A stretch of 64,000 bases of DNA from assembly GCA_000733355.1 (NCBI GenBank), contig JNVV01000022.1, forward strand, positions 145,319 through 209,318. The letters are read 5' to 3'. Both the position numbers and the translations under genes were made by a program. The notes under the pieces were generated by a model that saw nothing but the letters and a program-made list of their open reading frames with translations, was not told the origin of the DNA and made no database searches. Positions 32,921 to 45,595 of this stretch are shown here, piece after piece; positions within the stretch are counted from its first letter, which is position 1, and every line of letters begins with the position of its first letter. This DNA comes from Falciphora oryzae (Eukaryota; Ascomycota; Sordariomycetes; Magnaporthales; Magnaporthaceae).

Positions 32921-33942
32921 CTATGAGTCCAGGCTCTCCTCCACCGAGGACCAATCTTCTTCGCTGAGGCTGTCACCCCTGGTGGCGTTGGAGTAAACCG
33001 ACTGAACCTCACTGTGCTCCCGCAGAGCGGAAAGAAGCTCGGCCAGCCGCTTGGCCTCGGCTGACGAGTCGACGACGGCCATGGTGTCCTCGACTGGTGA
33101 CCATATTATCTCGGAGCTCAAGGTCTCGAGACCAAACTTGGGCGCAAGGTCCTTGACGAGCTGGGTGACTTGGGTTGGCTGGGTCCAGACGATAATGTTA
33201 CCCTCCTCGTCCGAATCCAAGTCCTCGGCCCCGGCCTCGATGGCGTCGTCCATGAGCTGGTCAGGCCCCAGAGAGTCATGGCACGCAAACACGGCGCGGC
33301 CGGCGCGGGAGAAGAAAAACTTGGCCGGCGTGACTGTGCCCGAGTTCTTCTTGATGGTGGCGTTGATGTCATGCAGCGACCGGAGCTTGCTGTCGGTCTC
33401 GACCTCGACCAGGATGGCGACGGAGACAGACGACGGCAGCGGCACCACAACCTCGAAAATCATGCTCTCAAGAGCAGCGCCGGTGGCAGACCGGCCCAAG
33501 CCGCGCGCAATGGCGGCGTCCATGACAGCCTTGGGCACACCGGCCTTCTTGGCGGCGGTGACGGCTGTCGCGAGCTGCGGGCTGTCTTCGCCAAACACTG
33601 TTGTTTTTCAAACACCCCGGAGCCACGCACGCGTGCGCATGTCACGTACTTGCTATGAGAACATTGGTCGGCTTCATCCCACGGTCGGCTTGGGTCGGAG
33701 GGGATGCACACACTTTTACAGGCGTTGGACAGCGCTTTTGACATCTGTGCGCGCATGGCCGTCTTCTTGATGTCCGCAGCGCCCTTTTCGTGTCTGATCT
33801 TGGACCATTTGTTGTGGCCGGCAGAAAGCGCCGCGCTGTATCCAATAGACCGACATTGTTGCCTATATGGGCTGCGGACGGCGCCTCTTGATATCAGGGG
33901 TGCTGGAGGCACAAGTCTAAAAAAGGGCGCCGCGACGTTCAT
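32921..33942 (-). CDS. YebC/TACO1-family mitochondrial translation factor
   Basis: Two exons, 33942-33714 and 33597-32921, joined over a 116-nt intron, code 301 residues. The family signature AGHNKWSKIRHEKGAADIKK is at about 41-60, followed by KKAGVPKAVMDAAIARG. The preceding 40 residues are rich in Arg, Ser and Ala without acidic residues, a good mitochondrial presequence. I chose the ATG at 33942 for that reason; an upstream in-frame start at 34074 would add 44 residues. The donor could be GTGTGT (used; gives NACKMFGED) or GTAAAA six bases earlier. Family members assist translation: human TACO1 activates COX1 synthesis, and bacterial YebC relieves stalling at proline stretches. The C-terminus is acidic. 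It is divergent from the LAA1-type gene. Confidence 0.9.
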
Positions 33943-34423
33943 GTTGTTCACAGCCCTCTGGCGCGCCACATATGAGAATGTTGGCGGTCTGTGGAGCCTA
34001 GAGAGGGGTGAAGTGAAAATGCGGCGTGGAGTGCTTGTCGAGTAAAAATCAGTGGTAGGCTTGAGTTTGATCATGAACCCGTCCGTCGGGATGGTCCCCT
34101 CGTTTTCTTCTCTCTACGCGTCTGTGCTTCAGCGCTTCAGCGCTAGCAACGGCGTCGGAAGCACAGCACAGACTGGGGTCAGGGGTCGCGCATTGTGGGG
34201 GCACTTTAGAGGCTTGGAATCTGACGTGCCATTGATTGGCCGGTAGCGGGACGGCCGTGTCCTGTCGAGTCGCAGACGGCCGAGCCTGGATTGACACGGC
34301 ACTCCAAGCCAGATCAGTCAGGCTGGATCCCACTTCACCCCCTGGACCGCCCAAAAAACCGACCACGACAGCCGACTCCTCCATACGGTGTCCAAGAGAG
34401 GACAATACAACGAAACCGGCGCC
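33943..34423. promoter_or_regulatory. Divergent promoter region of YebC-type and LAA1-type genes
   Basis: 481 bases between the start codons, necessarily holding both promoters. No specific element recognised. Confidence 0.5.
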
Positions 34424-37400
34424 ATGTCGTCGGCCTGGGAATCCTCCACCGACCCTCCGCCTGCGACCGAGGCCAATGGCAGCTACGTCCCGCCGCCACC
34501 GGCTGCCGCCGCCTCGACCAACCCTGAGCTCGATGTCGCCAAGCTCCAGGGCCTCCCCGCAGAGCAGCAGGAGCTGTTCCTGCTCGCCTTCGTCTCCTCC
34601 CTGGCCAAGCACGTCCTGTCGCTCGAGCCCGACGACTGCACCGCCCAGCAGCTCTACCTGAAGAAGGAGATCTTCCAGATCATCAATCTGCCCAGCCCCG
34701 CGCCCTCGCGCGTCGTGAGAAACAACCTCGGGAAGTGTCTGGCGCACGTCCTGGGCAAGGGCGATAGAAAGCTGCTGTTCGAGACCATCAACGACCTCAG
34801 CGCCCTCATCTCGTCGGGCAAGTCCAAGACGGATGGCGACATCAAGGCCCGCCATGCCGCCGTCGTCTGCCTGGGCGATGTCTACGGCTCGGCAGGCGAC
34901 AGCGCCATCGGCCTGCACCAGATGGCCTGCGGCAACCTGCTGAAGTTCCTCAAAGCCTCCCAGAACCATGCCGGTACGCGGGCGTCCATCTTTGTTGCGC
35001 TTGCCAAGATTGCCAAGATGATGGAGGCCAGCCTCGACGAGAGCATCGCCAGGGACCTGTGGAAGCAGGCGAGGAACCACGCATCGGGCGACAAGGGGTC
35101 GCTGGTCGTCATGTCGGCCTGCCGCTGCCTCAAGAGCCTGGTCCGCCACACGCCCTACTTCGACAACTCTAGCGATTTTGACAAGCTCAGCAGGACCATC
35201 TTCAAGGCCATCGACGCGGGCTCGTCCCAGGTGCGCCATGCCGCTGTGGACTGCTTCGCCGAGATGATGGTCAAGAACTACGCTGAAGACGGCGCTGCCG
35301 ATGCTCCGTCCAAGGCCAAGGCGTCCAAGTTCAAGGCGCCGAAGCGTACGGGGACGCAGGTGGGCGCGCTCCAGGATGAGGACGAACTCCCCGCGCGGTC
35401 TGAGAGCCCGGTGCCGACCAAGAAAGCTCAGGACCTGTCATTGTCCCTGATGGACATTCTCAAGACCTTTTCGGCCCATTACGTGCGCTCGTCCACGTCC
35501 AACAGGGCGAGGGCGGCCATCGGCGTCGGCTATGGGAAGGTTCTGCATCGGCTGGGAGAGAAGACGGTGGAAGCCAACTACATCAGGCTGGTCGAGACGC
35601 TCACGGTCGACCTACTAGGCAACTCGAGCATCTCAAACAACCGCTACCGCCTCTTAATTTCGCGACGCATTGTCGACACAGTCATACAGGATATGGTGGG
35701 ACGCGAGATTCTGGGCGAGTCCGGCCAGGCCGCGGCGGCGAAACTTCTCATAAACGATATCCTGAAAAACTACCCGCAGTCTCTTAAAGAACGACCTGAG
35801 CCCACAAAACAGACGCTCATCGCCTCGCTCGGCGCGCTGTCGTCTCTCATTAAATCACTGGGATCCGCCGCCAACAACTTCGCTGAGCCTTGCAGGGATG
35901 CGCTGCTGCAGGTCCTCCAGCACCCGAGCTACAGCGTGCAGGTATTTGCGTCGTCGTGCCTCAAGACATTCGTACTTGCGTGCCCCCAACAGCTCTTGCC
36001 CTGCCTCTCGGTATGCATGAACAGCCTGAGCCGTGAACTTGGGCTCCTCGGGACTGGACGCAACTCGCCGAGGCGATGCATGGGCTTCGCGCATGGGCTG
36101 GCCGCCGCCCTCAGTGCTAGCCCCCTGCGGCCTCTACACGGCTCCGTGGAGATCAATAGTAGGGTACTGTCGATGGCGACCAACCTCCTCAAGACCAGCG
36201 GGCAGCAAGAGTTGCGCGTGGCCAGCACGCAGATCCAAGTCGCCTGGACACTAATCGGCGGTCTCATGTCACTTGGACCCAACTTTGTCAAGATTCACCT
36301 GTCCCAGCTCCTGCTGCTGTGGAAGAACGCCCTGCCCAAACCCCTGGCCAAGGACAGTAGCTCCTCGCGCAACTACCTCGAGACGTCATTCCTGACGCAC
36401 GTGAGGGAATGCGCCCTTGGTTCTATCCTCGCATTCCTCCAGTTCAACAGCCGGCTTCTCACCGTCGACGTCTCCAAGCGCATCGCCACGATGCTGCAGC
36501 ACACCACCGCCTACCTCAAGACGTTGCCCTCCAAGAAGACTAACGACGACATCTCGCAGCGCTTAGCGCCCGCTCTTCAGCTTTACGATCTCGATATGAT
36601 GGTGCAGCGACGCGTGCTGCAGTGCTACACAAAGCTGATCAACCTCAGCCCAGCGGGCGGCACCGAGGCCCTGCTGCAGTCCAACCTGCTCACCCTTGCC
36701 ATCTCGCTGTTCGCGGACCCCGATAACTTCACCCCAAGCTCGCTGAGCGCCACCATAGCGAACGCAGCTGGCGCTTTCGACACCATCTGGGACGTTGGGG
36801 ACAACTCTGGTTTCGGCGTGACCGGGCTTGTGCGCGGCTTCAACATCAAGCCCCTTCCTGGCCAGCATGAGAGTTCGGCCGAGCCTTCACCGGTCGACGA
36901 GAGCGGCCCCGAAGTTGCGATAGAACGGCTCCTGTTATCTCCTGTCTGTAGCTCGCTCGAGCACGACGCCTCGCTATTGTACATAGAGCAGCCTCGGGCT
37001 GGCGCCGGCCTCGGTGGCGACCTCCCGGACCCGCCAGCGACCGAGGTGGTCAACATGGCAATCCAGCTCTTTGCCTTTGTCTTCCCCCTGACCCCGTCCA
37101 AGGTCCAAGAGAGCATCCTGGAGCAGGTCACCACTTTCCTGTCTGCCGGTTCTCTCCAGAGAGAAACTGGGAGGAAGGCAGCTATCAACGTCAACACTGC
37201 TGTTGCCATCCTCTGCGCCCTCAAGGTGGCAGTCAAGGAGACACAGTCGGCGCATGGCGATGTCACTAACCTGGCAGTCGAGAGGCTACTCCAGGAAATG
37301 ATCCGGGACGTGGTGCTCAGCCCGGACCAGTATGTGCGCAGCATTGGGTACGCAGCGGTGGCCCGGCTGTGCAGCACCTGTGGCAACGCATTTACGAACC

Positions 37401-40400
37401 AGGAAATTAAGTACCTCGTCGACACCATTGTGAGCAACAGGGAGCCGAGCGCGAGAGCCGGCTGTGCCATGGCCCTGGGCTGTATTCAGACCAAAGTCGG
37501 GGGCATGGCGGCCGGTTATCACCTCAAGACCATCCTCGGAATTATAATGTCCCTCTGCAACGACCCGCACCCGACCGTCCACTTCTGGGCGCTTGAGGCC
37601 TTTGCCCGCATGTCCGACGCCGCTGGCCTCGGCTTCTCGGGCTACACAACCAGCACCCTCGGCATGCTGGCCCAGCTGTATGTCTCGGACAACCACAATG
37701 CGGAAACGGGTTCCGCCATCTCAATGGGCCTCGAGGTTGAGCTTTCGACGCCCGCAGCCATTGCCAGATGCATCGACTCCATCATCAACGTGCTTGGCCC
37801 GGACCTGCAGGATTCTACCAAGTCGAGAGAGCTCATACTCGACCTGACGGGGCAGTTCCAGGAGGAAGACGACATGCAGGTGCAGCTTGCTAGCCTTGGC
37901 TGCTTGGAGCACCTCTCACTCTTTGCGCCCGGCTTTGTCGACTTCAAAGCCTACGTGAAGCTTCTCCAGACACATGTCAAGTCCAAGCACCCGGCGCTCC
38001 GTGATGCGGCCGTCGATGGCTTGTACAACCTGATGAAGAGAGACCCGAACGATGTGATACAGGCGGCTGAAAAGGGCTTTGAGGATCAGCTGTGGCTCGT
38101 TCTCGACACGTGCCCCAGCCACGATGGCATCCGAAATCTGATACGCAACTGGGTGCACCAGACGTGCCTCACGGACACGGCCATATGGCTCCAGCGCCTT
38201 CAAGGGGTGCTGAAGATGACGCGCACCAAGGTTGCTGAAACCTCCAAGATGAGCTCGGGCAGGTCCAACGCCGTGATCGACCTCCAGGACGAGGAGGTGG
38301 CCGGGTTCGCCGCCGCAGCCGGGGTGGCCAAAGACGACAAGGACGCGGCTGGGGGCTCCGACGTTGAGGCGTTGCGATGGCAAGTCATGACGTTCGTCAT
38401 GGGCTGCCTGAGCGACATTTTCGCACATGTCAACAAGGAGGTGGCGACTCACGGCGAGTCGGCAGCGCAGGTGGCGCTCCAGAACAAGATCGCCGACGTT
38501 GTGAGGATGGCGTTCTCGGCTTCGACTGCAGGTGTGCTGGAGCAGAGAATATGGGGCTTGAAGATCATAGGGGCGGTGCTCAAGATGTTCGGCCGAACAC
38601 CGGACCCGGACTTCGAGGAGGCCATGCTTCTGGAGCAGTACCAGGCGCAGATCAGCTCGGCGTTGACGCCGGCGTTCGCGGCCGACTCGTCGCCGGAGCT
38701 CGCGTCAGAGGCGGTCAACGTCTGCGCGGGCTTCATCGCGACTGGCATCGTGACTGACGTGGATCGCATGGGCCGCATCCTCAAAACGCTTGTCAGCGCG
38801 CTGGAGAACTTTGCGACGGAGCGAGAGAACGTGGGGATCGGCGAGCTCAAGGGCCTGAGCTCCAACGCCCAAGTTATGGTCAAGATGTCCGTGTTCGCGG
38901 CTTGGGCCGAGCTGCAGGTGGCAAGCTCGGAGCAGAAGTACCTATTCGAGGTGCTCAAGTCGCACATCGGCACGCTGACACCGTTGTGGCTTGAGTCGCT
39001 GCGCGAGTTTGCGCGTCTCAGGTTCGAGCCTGACATCTCCATGACGCTCGGCCCGCCGTCGCTCTCGGGCAGTCTGGACACCATCTACGCGGCACTCAAC
39101 CGCGAGACGCTACTGCGGTTCTACCAGGATGCATGGCTGAAGCTGGTGGACGCTATCGCCAGCCTCATCGAGCAGGACAGCGAGTTTGTCTTCGATGCCC
39201 TGGACGGTAAAGAAACGGACGGGCCGTCGGCGTCGTCGCAGCCCGGCCGATCTAGGGGCGCCGACATCAACTACCGCGACGAGCCGGTGGCCTTCTTCTT
39301 TGTGCTCTTCGGCATCGCCTTCGAGGCGCTCGCCGCGAAGCCCGGGCAGCCGGACTCGCTTGCGACGCAGGAACAGACGCTTGAGATCCTCAAGGCGCTC
39401 CGCAAGATCCTGCACCCCAGCGTGTCCGGACATGCCATCTACCGGGAGGCCATCTTCTCCGAGGCTATGGATCTACTCGACCGCCTCGTGCTGACCGAAG
39501 GACTCGATGTGCAGGCGGTGATTGTGGAGATCGCGCGGGCGCTGTGTGTGGCGCATCCAGCCGCGCGCAAGCGGACCGACCAGCCCGACAGCGGCGAGCT
39601 GTCCGAGGACATAGAGCAGCTGTTTGAGCTGACTCGAATCATTGTCCTTGTGCTTTCCGGGCTGCTACCTAACTTGGCGGAGGCGGTGGCAGGCAGCCAG
39701 CAGGCGGCGCCGGTGCGCCACCAGATGACAGAGGAGGCCATTCTCCTGGTGCGCACGTCGCTCAACGCTCTTGTGGACGCGGCCGAAGTGTTCCCGGCCA
39801 TCATCCGGACGGACCTGCACGCTTGCATCATCCACATATTCGCTACTATCCTGGCGACGCCGGCGTGTCAGCAGATCATTGTTCCGCAATCCCTGCCGAC
39901 GCTGAAGCGGTTCCTCGGCATTCTGTCGGGCTCTCGCCGGAATTCGCCGGCCGACAACGGAGGGGCGCCGACCCAAACCGACGCGCAGCTCCAGGGCTGC
40001 CTCCGCAGGTTCCTTTCTATCTACCTGAATGCCCAGAAGCGCGAGGAGCCGACGTCTCTCTCGTGTGTCAAGAACTGCCTGCTGGCCATAACGGTCCTGT
40101 TCACCAGCGGGGAGAACCACCTGTCTGCCAACGACCCGATCGTAGTCCGGTTCCTTGACGAGGTGGTTGATTGCCTCACGGACAGGATGGTAAGAGATCC
40201 ATGTCTCTACTATGCAGCCTCCGTGCAAACGCATTCGATGTTGTTACTAAGACACTGACACATTTACGACATGCAAACAGACAGCCAAGATCGCAGCCAA
40301 CTGCGTCCGCTCACTCCTAGTGCAGTCTAATCCGACGTCGGCGGACCAGTCCATCGCGCGGTACCTCCTCCCGCGGCTCGTGTCGTTTGTGACCAACACA

Positions 40401-40829
40401 GAGCCCGAAGACCCGGAACGGGCACGGGCGCTAGTATCACAAGCGCTTGCGTCCTTGGTGGCTGCTATCCCTAAGGAGCAGGGTGAGGCTGTCGCGGTGG
40501 CCATGGCATTGGTGGTACCGACGCTGCTGGCGCGTGCCGCGGCTGAGGACGACGATGGTGACGACGACGACAACGATCACGATGGCCATAGCGGCGGCAG
40601 GGCGGGAGACGGGGGTGGGGCTGTGTACAGAGAGACCAGTGCACGACTGCTGGAGCTTGCATCTGTAGACCAGAAGGCGTTCCGCGGGGTGGTGGCCGGC
40701 ATGAGCGAGGGACAGCGGGCCTTCATGGAGGAGGTGATCCGCAGCGGACGCAAGGCAACTGCGGACAAGAGCGCCGGGGCCAACACCGGACAGCCCAGTA
40801 TCGCGTTGAAGATGAACTTTGGGGGTTGA
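34424..40829 (+). CDS. LAA1: LAA1/HEATR5-family giant HEAT-repeat protein
   Basis: Two exons, 34424-40189 and 40281-40829, encode 2,104 residues, close to the roughly 2,000 of yeast Laa1 and human HEATR5. Laa1 binds the AP-1 clathrin adaptor and helps its localisation to the trans-Golgi and endosomes. The N-terminus after a Pro/Ala-rich leader carries the helical pattern QELFLLAFVSSLAKHVLSLE, then regular HEAT-like helices throughout, for example RHAAVVCLGDVYGSAGDSAI and RAGCAMALGCIQTKVGGMAA. Near the C-terminus an acidic insert (EDDDGDDDDNDHDGH) precedes the conserved end with SIALKMNFGG. I chose the ATG in GCGCCATGTCG; the frame extends slightly upstream without an ATG. The 91-nt intron uses GTAAGA, branch ACTAAG and CAAACAG. 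Family call is by overall resemblance of the repeats and length; Gcn1 was considered but is longer and different. Confidence 0.85.
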
Positions 40830-41307
40830 TAGACCCGGAGGAGATTTTGGGTGTGTCACTGGGTTGGACGACGCTGGATGACGTAGTGGTATAATGACCT
40901 AGGTACTTTATGGCTATAGAGCATTTTTGACTACAGGTAAACGTGAAGATTTTTGGGAACCATTCGAGTTACCCCATGGGAAGCTGGCGTTAGGTTGGCG
41001 TCGAAGAAGGATTGGGGACTTGGACAAGGGGCGCATGCATGCACTTGGAGAAAGTGGGGAAGGCGTGCGGGGTGGGCAGTGTCTGCCTGCCGCCGAATTG
41101 GAGACCGCCAACAAAACAATGGCAACGAGTGGCGCGGCCAAACCAAAGTAAACAAAGCCGAGCTTTACTTGTAGCTGCTCAGTGCACCAAGTATCACCAC
41201 CCGACCTCGCGGCTGCATACATAGTGGCCCCAAAGACAGACAGACAGGCAGGCAGACACGGACCTGCAAGGAGGCGGTCGGGAGACACCGCCAGATTGGG
41301 TGACACA
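40830..41307 (+). other. Intergenic, LAA1 3' flank and CAP10-gene promoter
   Basis: 478 bases between two plus-strand genes. Nothing else recognised. Confidence 0.55.
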
Positions 41308-43440
41308 ATGGGCGGCAAGTTGCGGGTGCGCAGGGTGAAGGTCTTCAGCATTGCAGCCCTCAGCACCCTGGGGATCTACACCCTGGTCAAGCTGTCGTCG
41401 ACCTCGCCGTCCATCCCACACGTCTACCTGAGCCCGAGCCAGAACGATGTCCACATCCCGGGTGCCGCCCCGGCCCGACAAGGCCAGGCCCAAGTGCCAA
41501 TACCACCGCCCAAACCAGACGCCGCTTTGTCCCCGACGGATACCACTGCCGCCACATCCTCCCCACCGCCCACATTGAAAGCATCAAAGGGCCCAAGGCC
41601 GGTACCGCCAGGCAGCCAGCACCCCATATCATACCTGATCAGCGCGGCCGAGGAGGAGATGGGCAAGACGGTGGCCCGGCAGTCCAGGACGCTCGAGCAG
41701 GCCGTGGCCGAGTACCGCCGCCGCTACGGCATCCCGCCGCCCCCGCGCTTCGACAAGTGGTTTGCCTTTGCGAAAGACCGCAGCGTGCGGCTCCTCGACG
41801 AGTTCGACGGCGTCGCCGACCTGCTGACGCCCTTCTGGGGCCTGAGCCCCGCCACGGTGCGCTCGCGGGCCTCGGAGGCCCTGGGCTTCGCCGGCAACGC
41901 GCTGCTGGGCGTTCAGATCCGCCGCGGCACCGTCACCCACATGTCGGGCGGTAGCGACTGGCACCGCAAGGCCGTCAGCGGCATGCTGGCCTCCTTCGTC
42001 GAGCACCTGCCTGATATGGACCTGGCCTTCAACATCCACGACGAGCCCCGCGTCGCCGTGCCCCACGACGACCTCGCCCGCCTCGTTGCCCGCGGCAGGT
42101 CCGGGCCCATGGCCACCGTCGCCGCCGTGTCCAAACCGAAGAACGTCTTCAGCACGGCCGCCGTGCCGGCAACAGACCCCGCCGAGAGCAACAGCAGCAG
42201 CACCAGGCCGAGGCCAAAGGGGCTGGCGCCCGAGGGAGGGTTCGACCACGTCGGCACGACACGGTTCAACACGTACGCGCACCAGTCGACCTGGTTGCAC
42301 TCGCGCTCGTCGTGCGGGCTGGACACACCGGCGCGCGCTCTCGACGACTCGGAGCGGGCCGACGACCTCTCGGCCTCGCTAATGGGCGAACTGGGCTTCG
42401 TGTACAACGCAACCGCCTTGTCCGACATCTGCCTCAGCCCCTCGCTCGCCAACTCGTTCGGCTTCTTCGAGCGGCCCAACGCCTTCAGCGTCGTCCAGGA
42501 GCTGTTTCCCATCTTCTCGTCCTCCAAAATCTCGAGCTACTCGGACATCATCTACCCTTCCCCTTGGTACTGGTACGAGAAGGTGGTCTACGACGACGCC
42601 CAGGACCCCAGCTGGCAAGACAAAAAGGCCAAGATGTACTGGCGCGGGTCCACCACCGGCGGATACAGCCGCAACGGGGGATGGAAGATGCACCACCGCC
42701 AGCGCATGGTCGACAGGATCAACGGCAACGGCGACGCTTCGCAAGCCAAGATCCTGGTCAGGGGCCGGGGTAAGGGCAAGGGTGGCAGCAGCCGGGAGGC
42801 CAAGCAGGTGTCCCGCAAGCGCTTCTCCTCCCTCTTTGACGTGTTCTTCTCGCACGTCGGGCAGTGCGACCCCGCCGACTGCGACGCGCAGGAGCGGCAC
42901 TTCTCGGTCAAGGGGCGCACGCGACCAGAAACGGCCTGGCGGTACCGCCACCTGCTCGACGTGGACGGCAACGGCTTCTCGGGCCGCTTCTACGCGTTCC
43001 TGCGCTCGCGCAGCCTCGTGTACAAGCTCTCGGTCTTCCGCGAGTGGCACGCCGACTGGGTCCGGCCCTGGGTCCACTACGTGCCCATGAGCATGCGCGG
43101 CGACGACTGGCTCGAGCTCGTCCGCTTCTTCAACGGCGGCGGCGGCGGCGACGAGGACGCTGGCGACGTTAGCGGCGAGGACGGCGACGTGCTCGGTGAG
43201 AAGCTGGCGTTGCAGGGCCGTGACTGGGCCAACAAGGTGCTTCGGAACGAGGACCTTGAGGTCTGGTTCTTTAGGCTGCTGCTTGAGTAAGTTTCTCGTC
43301 CTCCTTTTGATGTTCTCGCCCTCAACACATGTTGCTGCAATGAAACAAGATGATCCGAGACTGACCTGCCAACTAATCTTTCAAACAGATACGGTCGTGT
43401 GGTTGATGATGAGAGAGAAAGCATTGGATTTTCGCTATGA
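41308..43440 (+). CDS. CAP10-domain (GT90-type) glycosyltransferase
   Basis: Two exons, 41308-43286 and 43389-43440, encode 676 residues. A short basic N-terminus (MGGKLRVRRVK) and a hydrophobic stretch at about 13-30 make a type II Golgi membrane anchor, followed by a Pro-rich stem. The C-terminal half has the CAP10 domain: KMYWRGSTTGGYSRNGGWKM, then RQRMVDRINGNG and FSGRFYAFLRSRSLVYKLSV. It is related to the Cryptococcus capsule-associated Cap10/Cas families that include xylosyltransferases; donor and acceptor are unknown here. The stop codon TAA at 43287 would end the protein at LLLE, but it sits inside a perfect donor (GA|GTAAGT). Splicing gives LLLEYGRVVDDERESIGFSL, the family's usual ending, so I take the spliced form. 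Confidence 0.9.
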
Positions 43441-44000
43441 GGGGCCGTGACAATTGACCCCGATCTATTACTATATCTGTTTGCTGTACATGTGACGATG
43501 GATGTCTATGACGCTAGATCTCATGAGGGACATGCGTTTCTGTGTTTTGTTTGTCATTTTGCTCCTGGTACATACATCATGGGGAAATCTTGGATATGGC
43601 GCATCATTACATATTTATCTAGGGCGGCGTTGTTTACACTTGGGAACATCTTCATCCTCTTCAAATATTCGTCTCGGCGCGCATCTCAACTGCTCTTTTC
43701 ACATTTGTCGAAGGGCAGTTTGGTCCGTTCTTGAATTATCTGATTGTAACCCATTCCTGTGCCCACCCATTCAGCGTTTCGAAAGGCGACAAACTCTCCC
43801 ATTTTCATCCTGAAGATTCTAAGAAACGTCTTGCGATTGCCCCGAGATGAAAGATAATAAAGATATGCGAGCAATAATGGAGGCAGCAACCCCGCGCTAT
43901 ATGTGATAGAAGTACATACCAGCCCCATTCCAGTCTCTATCCCCGCCGCTGGTCGAGGCCTAAGCCAATCCTCCCCGTTCCTATTCTTCTGCTCCTCTTT
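43441..44000. other. Convergent 3' flanks of CAP10 gene and PAF1
   Basis: 560 bases between two stop codons on opposite strands, relatively AT-rich, as expected for 3' UTRs. No gene seen. Confidence 0.6.
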
Positions 44001-45595
44001 TCACTCCTCGTCGCCCTCCGCATCCTGGTCGTCCGAGTCGGCACCGTTGGCCGACGCCGGACTGCGGGCGCGGCCAGCCGACTGCTGCATGCCCCTCTCC
44101 TCGTCGCCGTCGCGGGCCGGCGGGGCCGGGTCGTCGTCGGCCTCGACGGGGCGGGGCACCGTCTTGAATTGCTCCATGACCTCGGCCACGTCAGCGGCCG
44201 GGTCCTCGACGGTGATGTCGAGGCGCTCGGTGCCCTGCTGCTCGTCGTCGTCGGGCAGGCCGAGGCCGCGGGTTCTCGCGATGTTCTTGCCGCGCTGCGA
44301 CCTTATCGTAGTGCGCTGCATCACGGGGTACATGAGGGCTGCGGGGCCGGCGACGCCCTCGCCGCCGTCGTCGGCGAGCGACAGGATCACCTCGACGTCG
44401 TACTTGGACTCGTGCGTCAGCTCCGTCTCGTCCGACGTCTCGAAGCGGCGCACGCGCGGGAACCGGAAGCAGCCCTTGTCGTCGCGGCCGCCCGTCGGGG
44501 TCGTGTAGAGCGAGTCGTCGTCGCGGTCCGGGTCGGCCACGTCGAAGCGGCGGCGGAACTGTGCGCCGGCCTCGGCCGTCTGGGGCAGGAAGAAGTCGTA
44601 GACGATGGGGTTTGTGGGCTTGGGTCCGCTCTTGGGGTCACGCTCCCAGGCCTCGAGCGCGGCCGCGAACCTCCTTTCCTCCTCGTCGCTCCTATCGACG
44701 GGGATCATGACGGAGGAAAGCAGCCGCGAGTCGTAGGAGCCGTCGTCGGCGCCCGGGACGCCCGCCAGCGGCGGGTTGTGGAACTTGATGGTCAGGTACG
44801 CGCCGCTGTCGGGGAACGCGTCGAGGTCGGGCAGCAGCGGCAGGGCCGAGACGACGGTGGCGCGCGAGGCGGCGCCGGACCTGCTGCGCGGGTGCCGCAC
44901 GTGCTTGGCCGGGTCCGAGAGGTCGTGCGCGGCCGCCTTGAACGACTGCGCGATCTTGCGCTTGACGTGTGCCGGCGTGCCCGCGTCCTCGTCGATCTCG
45001 GGACTCGGCCGCTTCTGGGCGCGCCGCACCGGAGTCCCCGCGCCGGGCCGCCTGGCCCCCGGGCGGAGGAAGGCGGCGTCGCTGGGCCCGCGCTTGGTGG
45101 CGATGTACTCGGTCTTGCGCAGGAACGAGACGGCCGTGTCGTTCATCTTGGGCTTGCCCAGCGTCGCCAGCGGCCGGAGGAGCGGCCTGTCGTGGGGGCT
45201 GACCGCCGGGTTGTGCGGCGGCGCTTGGATTGCTATCGATTCCCCCGTAGGGCATTGTCAGTCACCGGGCCGAGTGCGAGTGTTTTCTGCTGCCGCCAGG
45301 GTGTGCAAAGACAAGACATACAGCTCTCATCGCCGTCAAAGACGCCCGGCATTCCGACCAGGTCCAAGGGCATGCCCAGCTCGGCATCGGCCTCGATGTT
45401 GAGAGGCTGCTCGCGCGCCAGACGCGAGGCGAAGCCCGGGTTTGTGTACTGGCCGCTCGAGAGCCCGGTGTTGGGGATCTCGAGCAGCTTGGGTGGGTTT
45501 GGAGGCGGCGGGAGCGTGTTCGAGAAGCGGATGCGGGCGATGAAGTCCTGGTGAATCATGCGTTCGCCGCCGCCGCGGGACGCCGAGGACGACAT
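44001..45595 (-). CDS. PAF1: PAF1, RNA polymerase II-associated factor 1
   Basis: Two exons, 45595-45322 and 45232-44001, with an 89-nt intron, encode 501 residues. Paf1 is a subunit of the PAF complex that couples Pol II elongation to histone H2B ubiquitylation and H3 methylation. The N-terminal conserved block has IHQDFIARIRFSNTLPPPP and LEIPNTGLSSGQYTNPGFAS. The second has SFLRKTEYIATKRG, and the later FFLPQTAEAGAQFRRRFDVA is also typical. The C-terminus is acidic (DSDDQDAEGDEE), as in homologs. The coding sequence is strongly GC-biased, so its complementary strand also carries a long but meaningless open frame. Confidence 0.93.

Noticed and set aside
34049..35239. 396-codon open frame on the minus strand over the LAA1 start
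   Set aside because: It is complementary to conserved LAA1 coding sequence and has no recognisable domain; a shadow of codon bias.
44169..45554. 461-codon open frame on the plus strand
   Set aside because: It lies antisense to PAF1, whose protein is clearly recognisable. Strong third-position GC bias in PAF1 removes stop codons from the complementary strand. The translated product is Arg/Ala/Val/Leu-rich with no domain.
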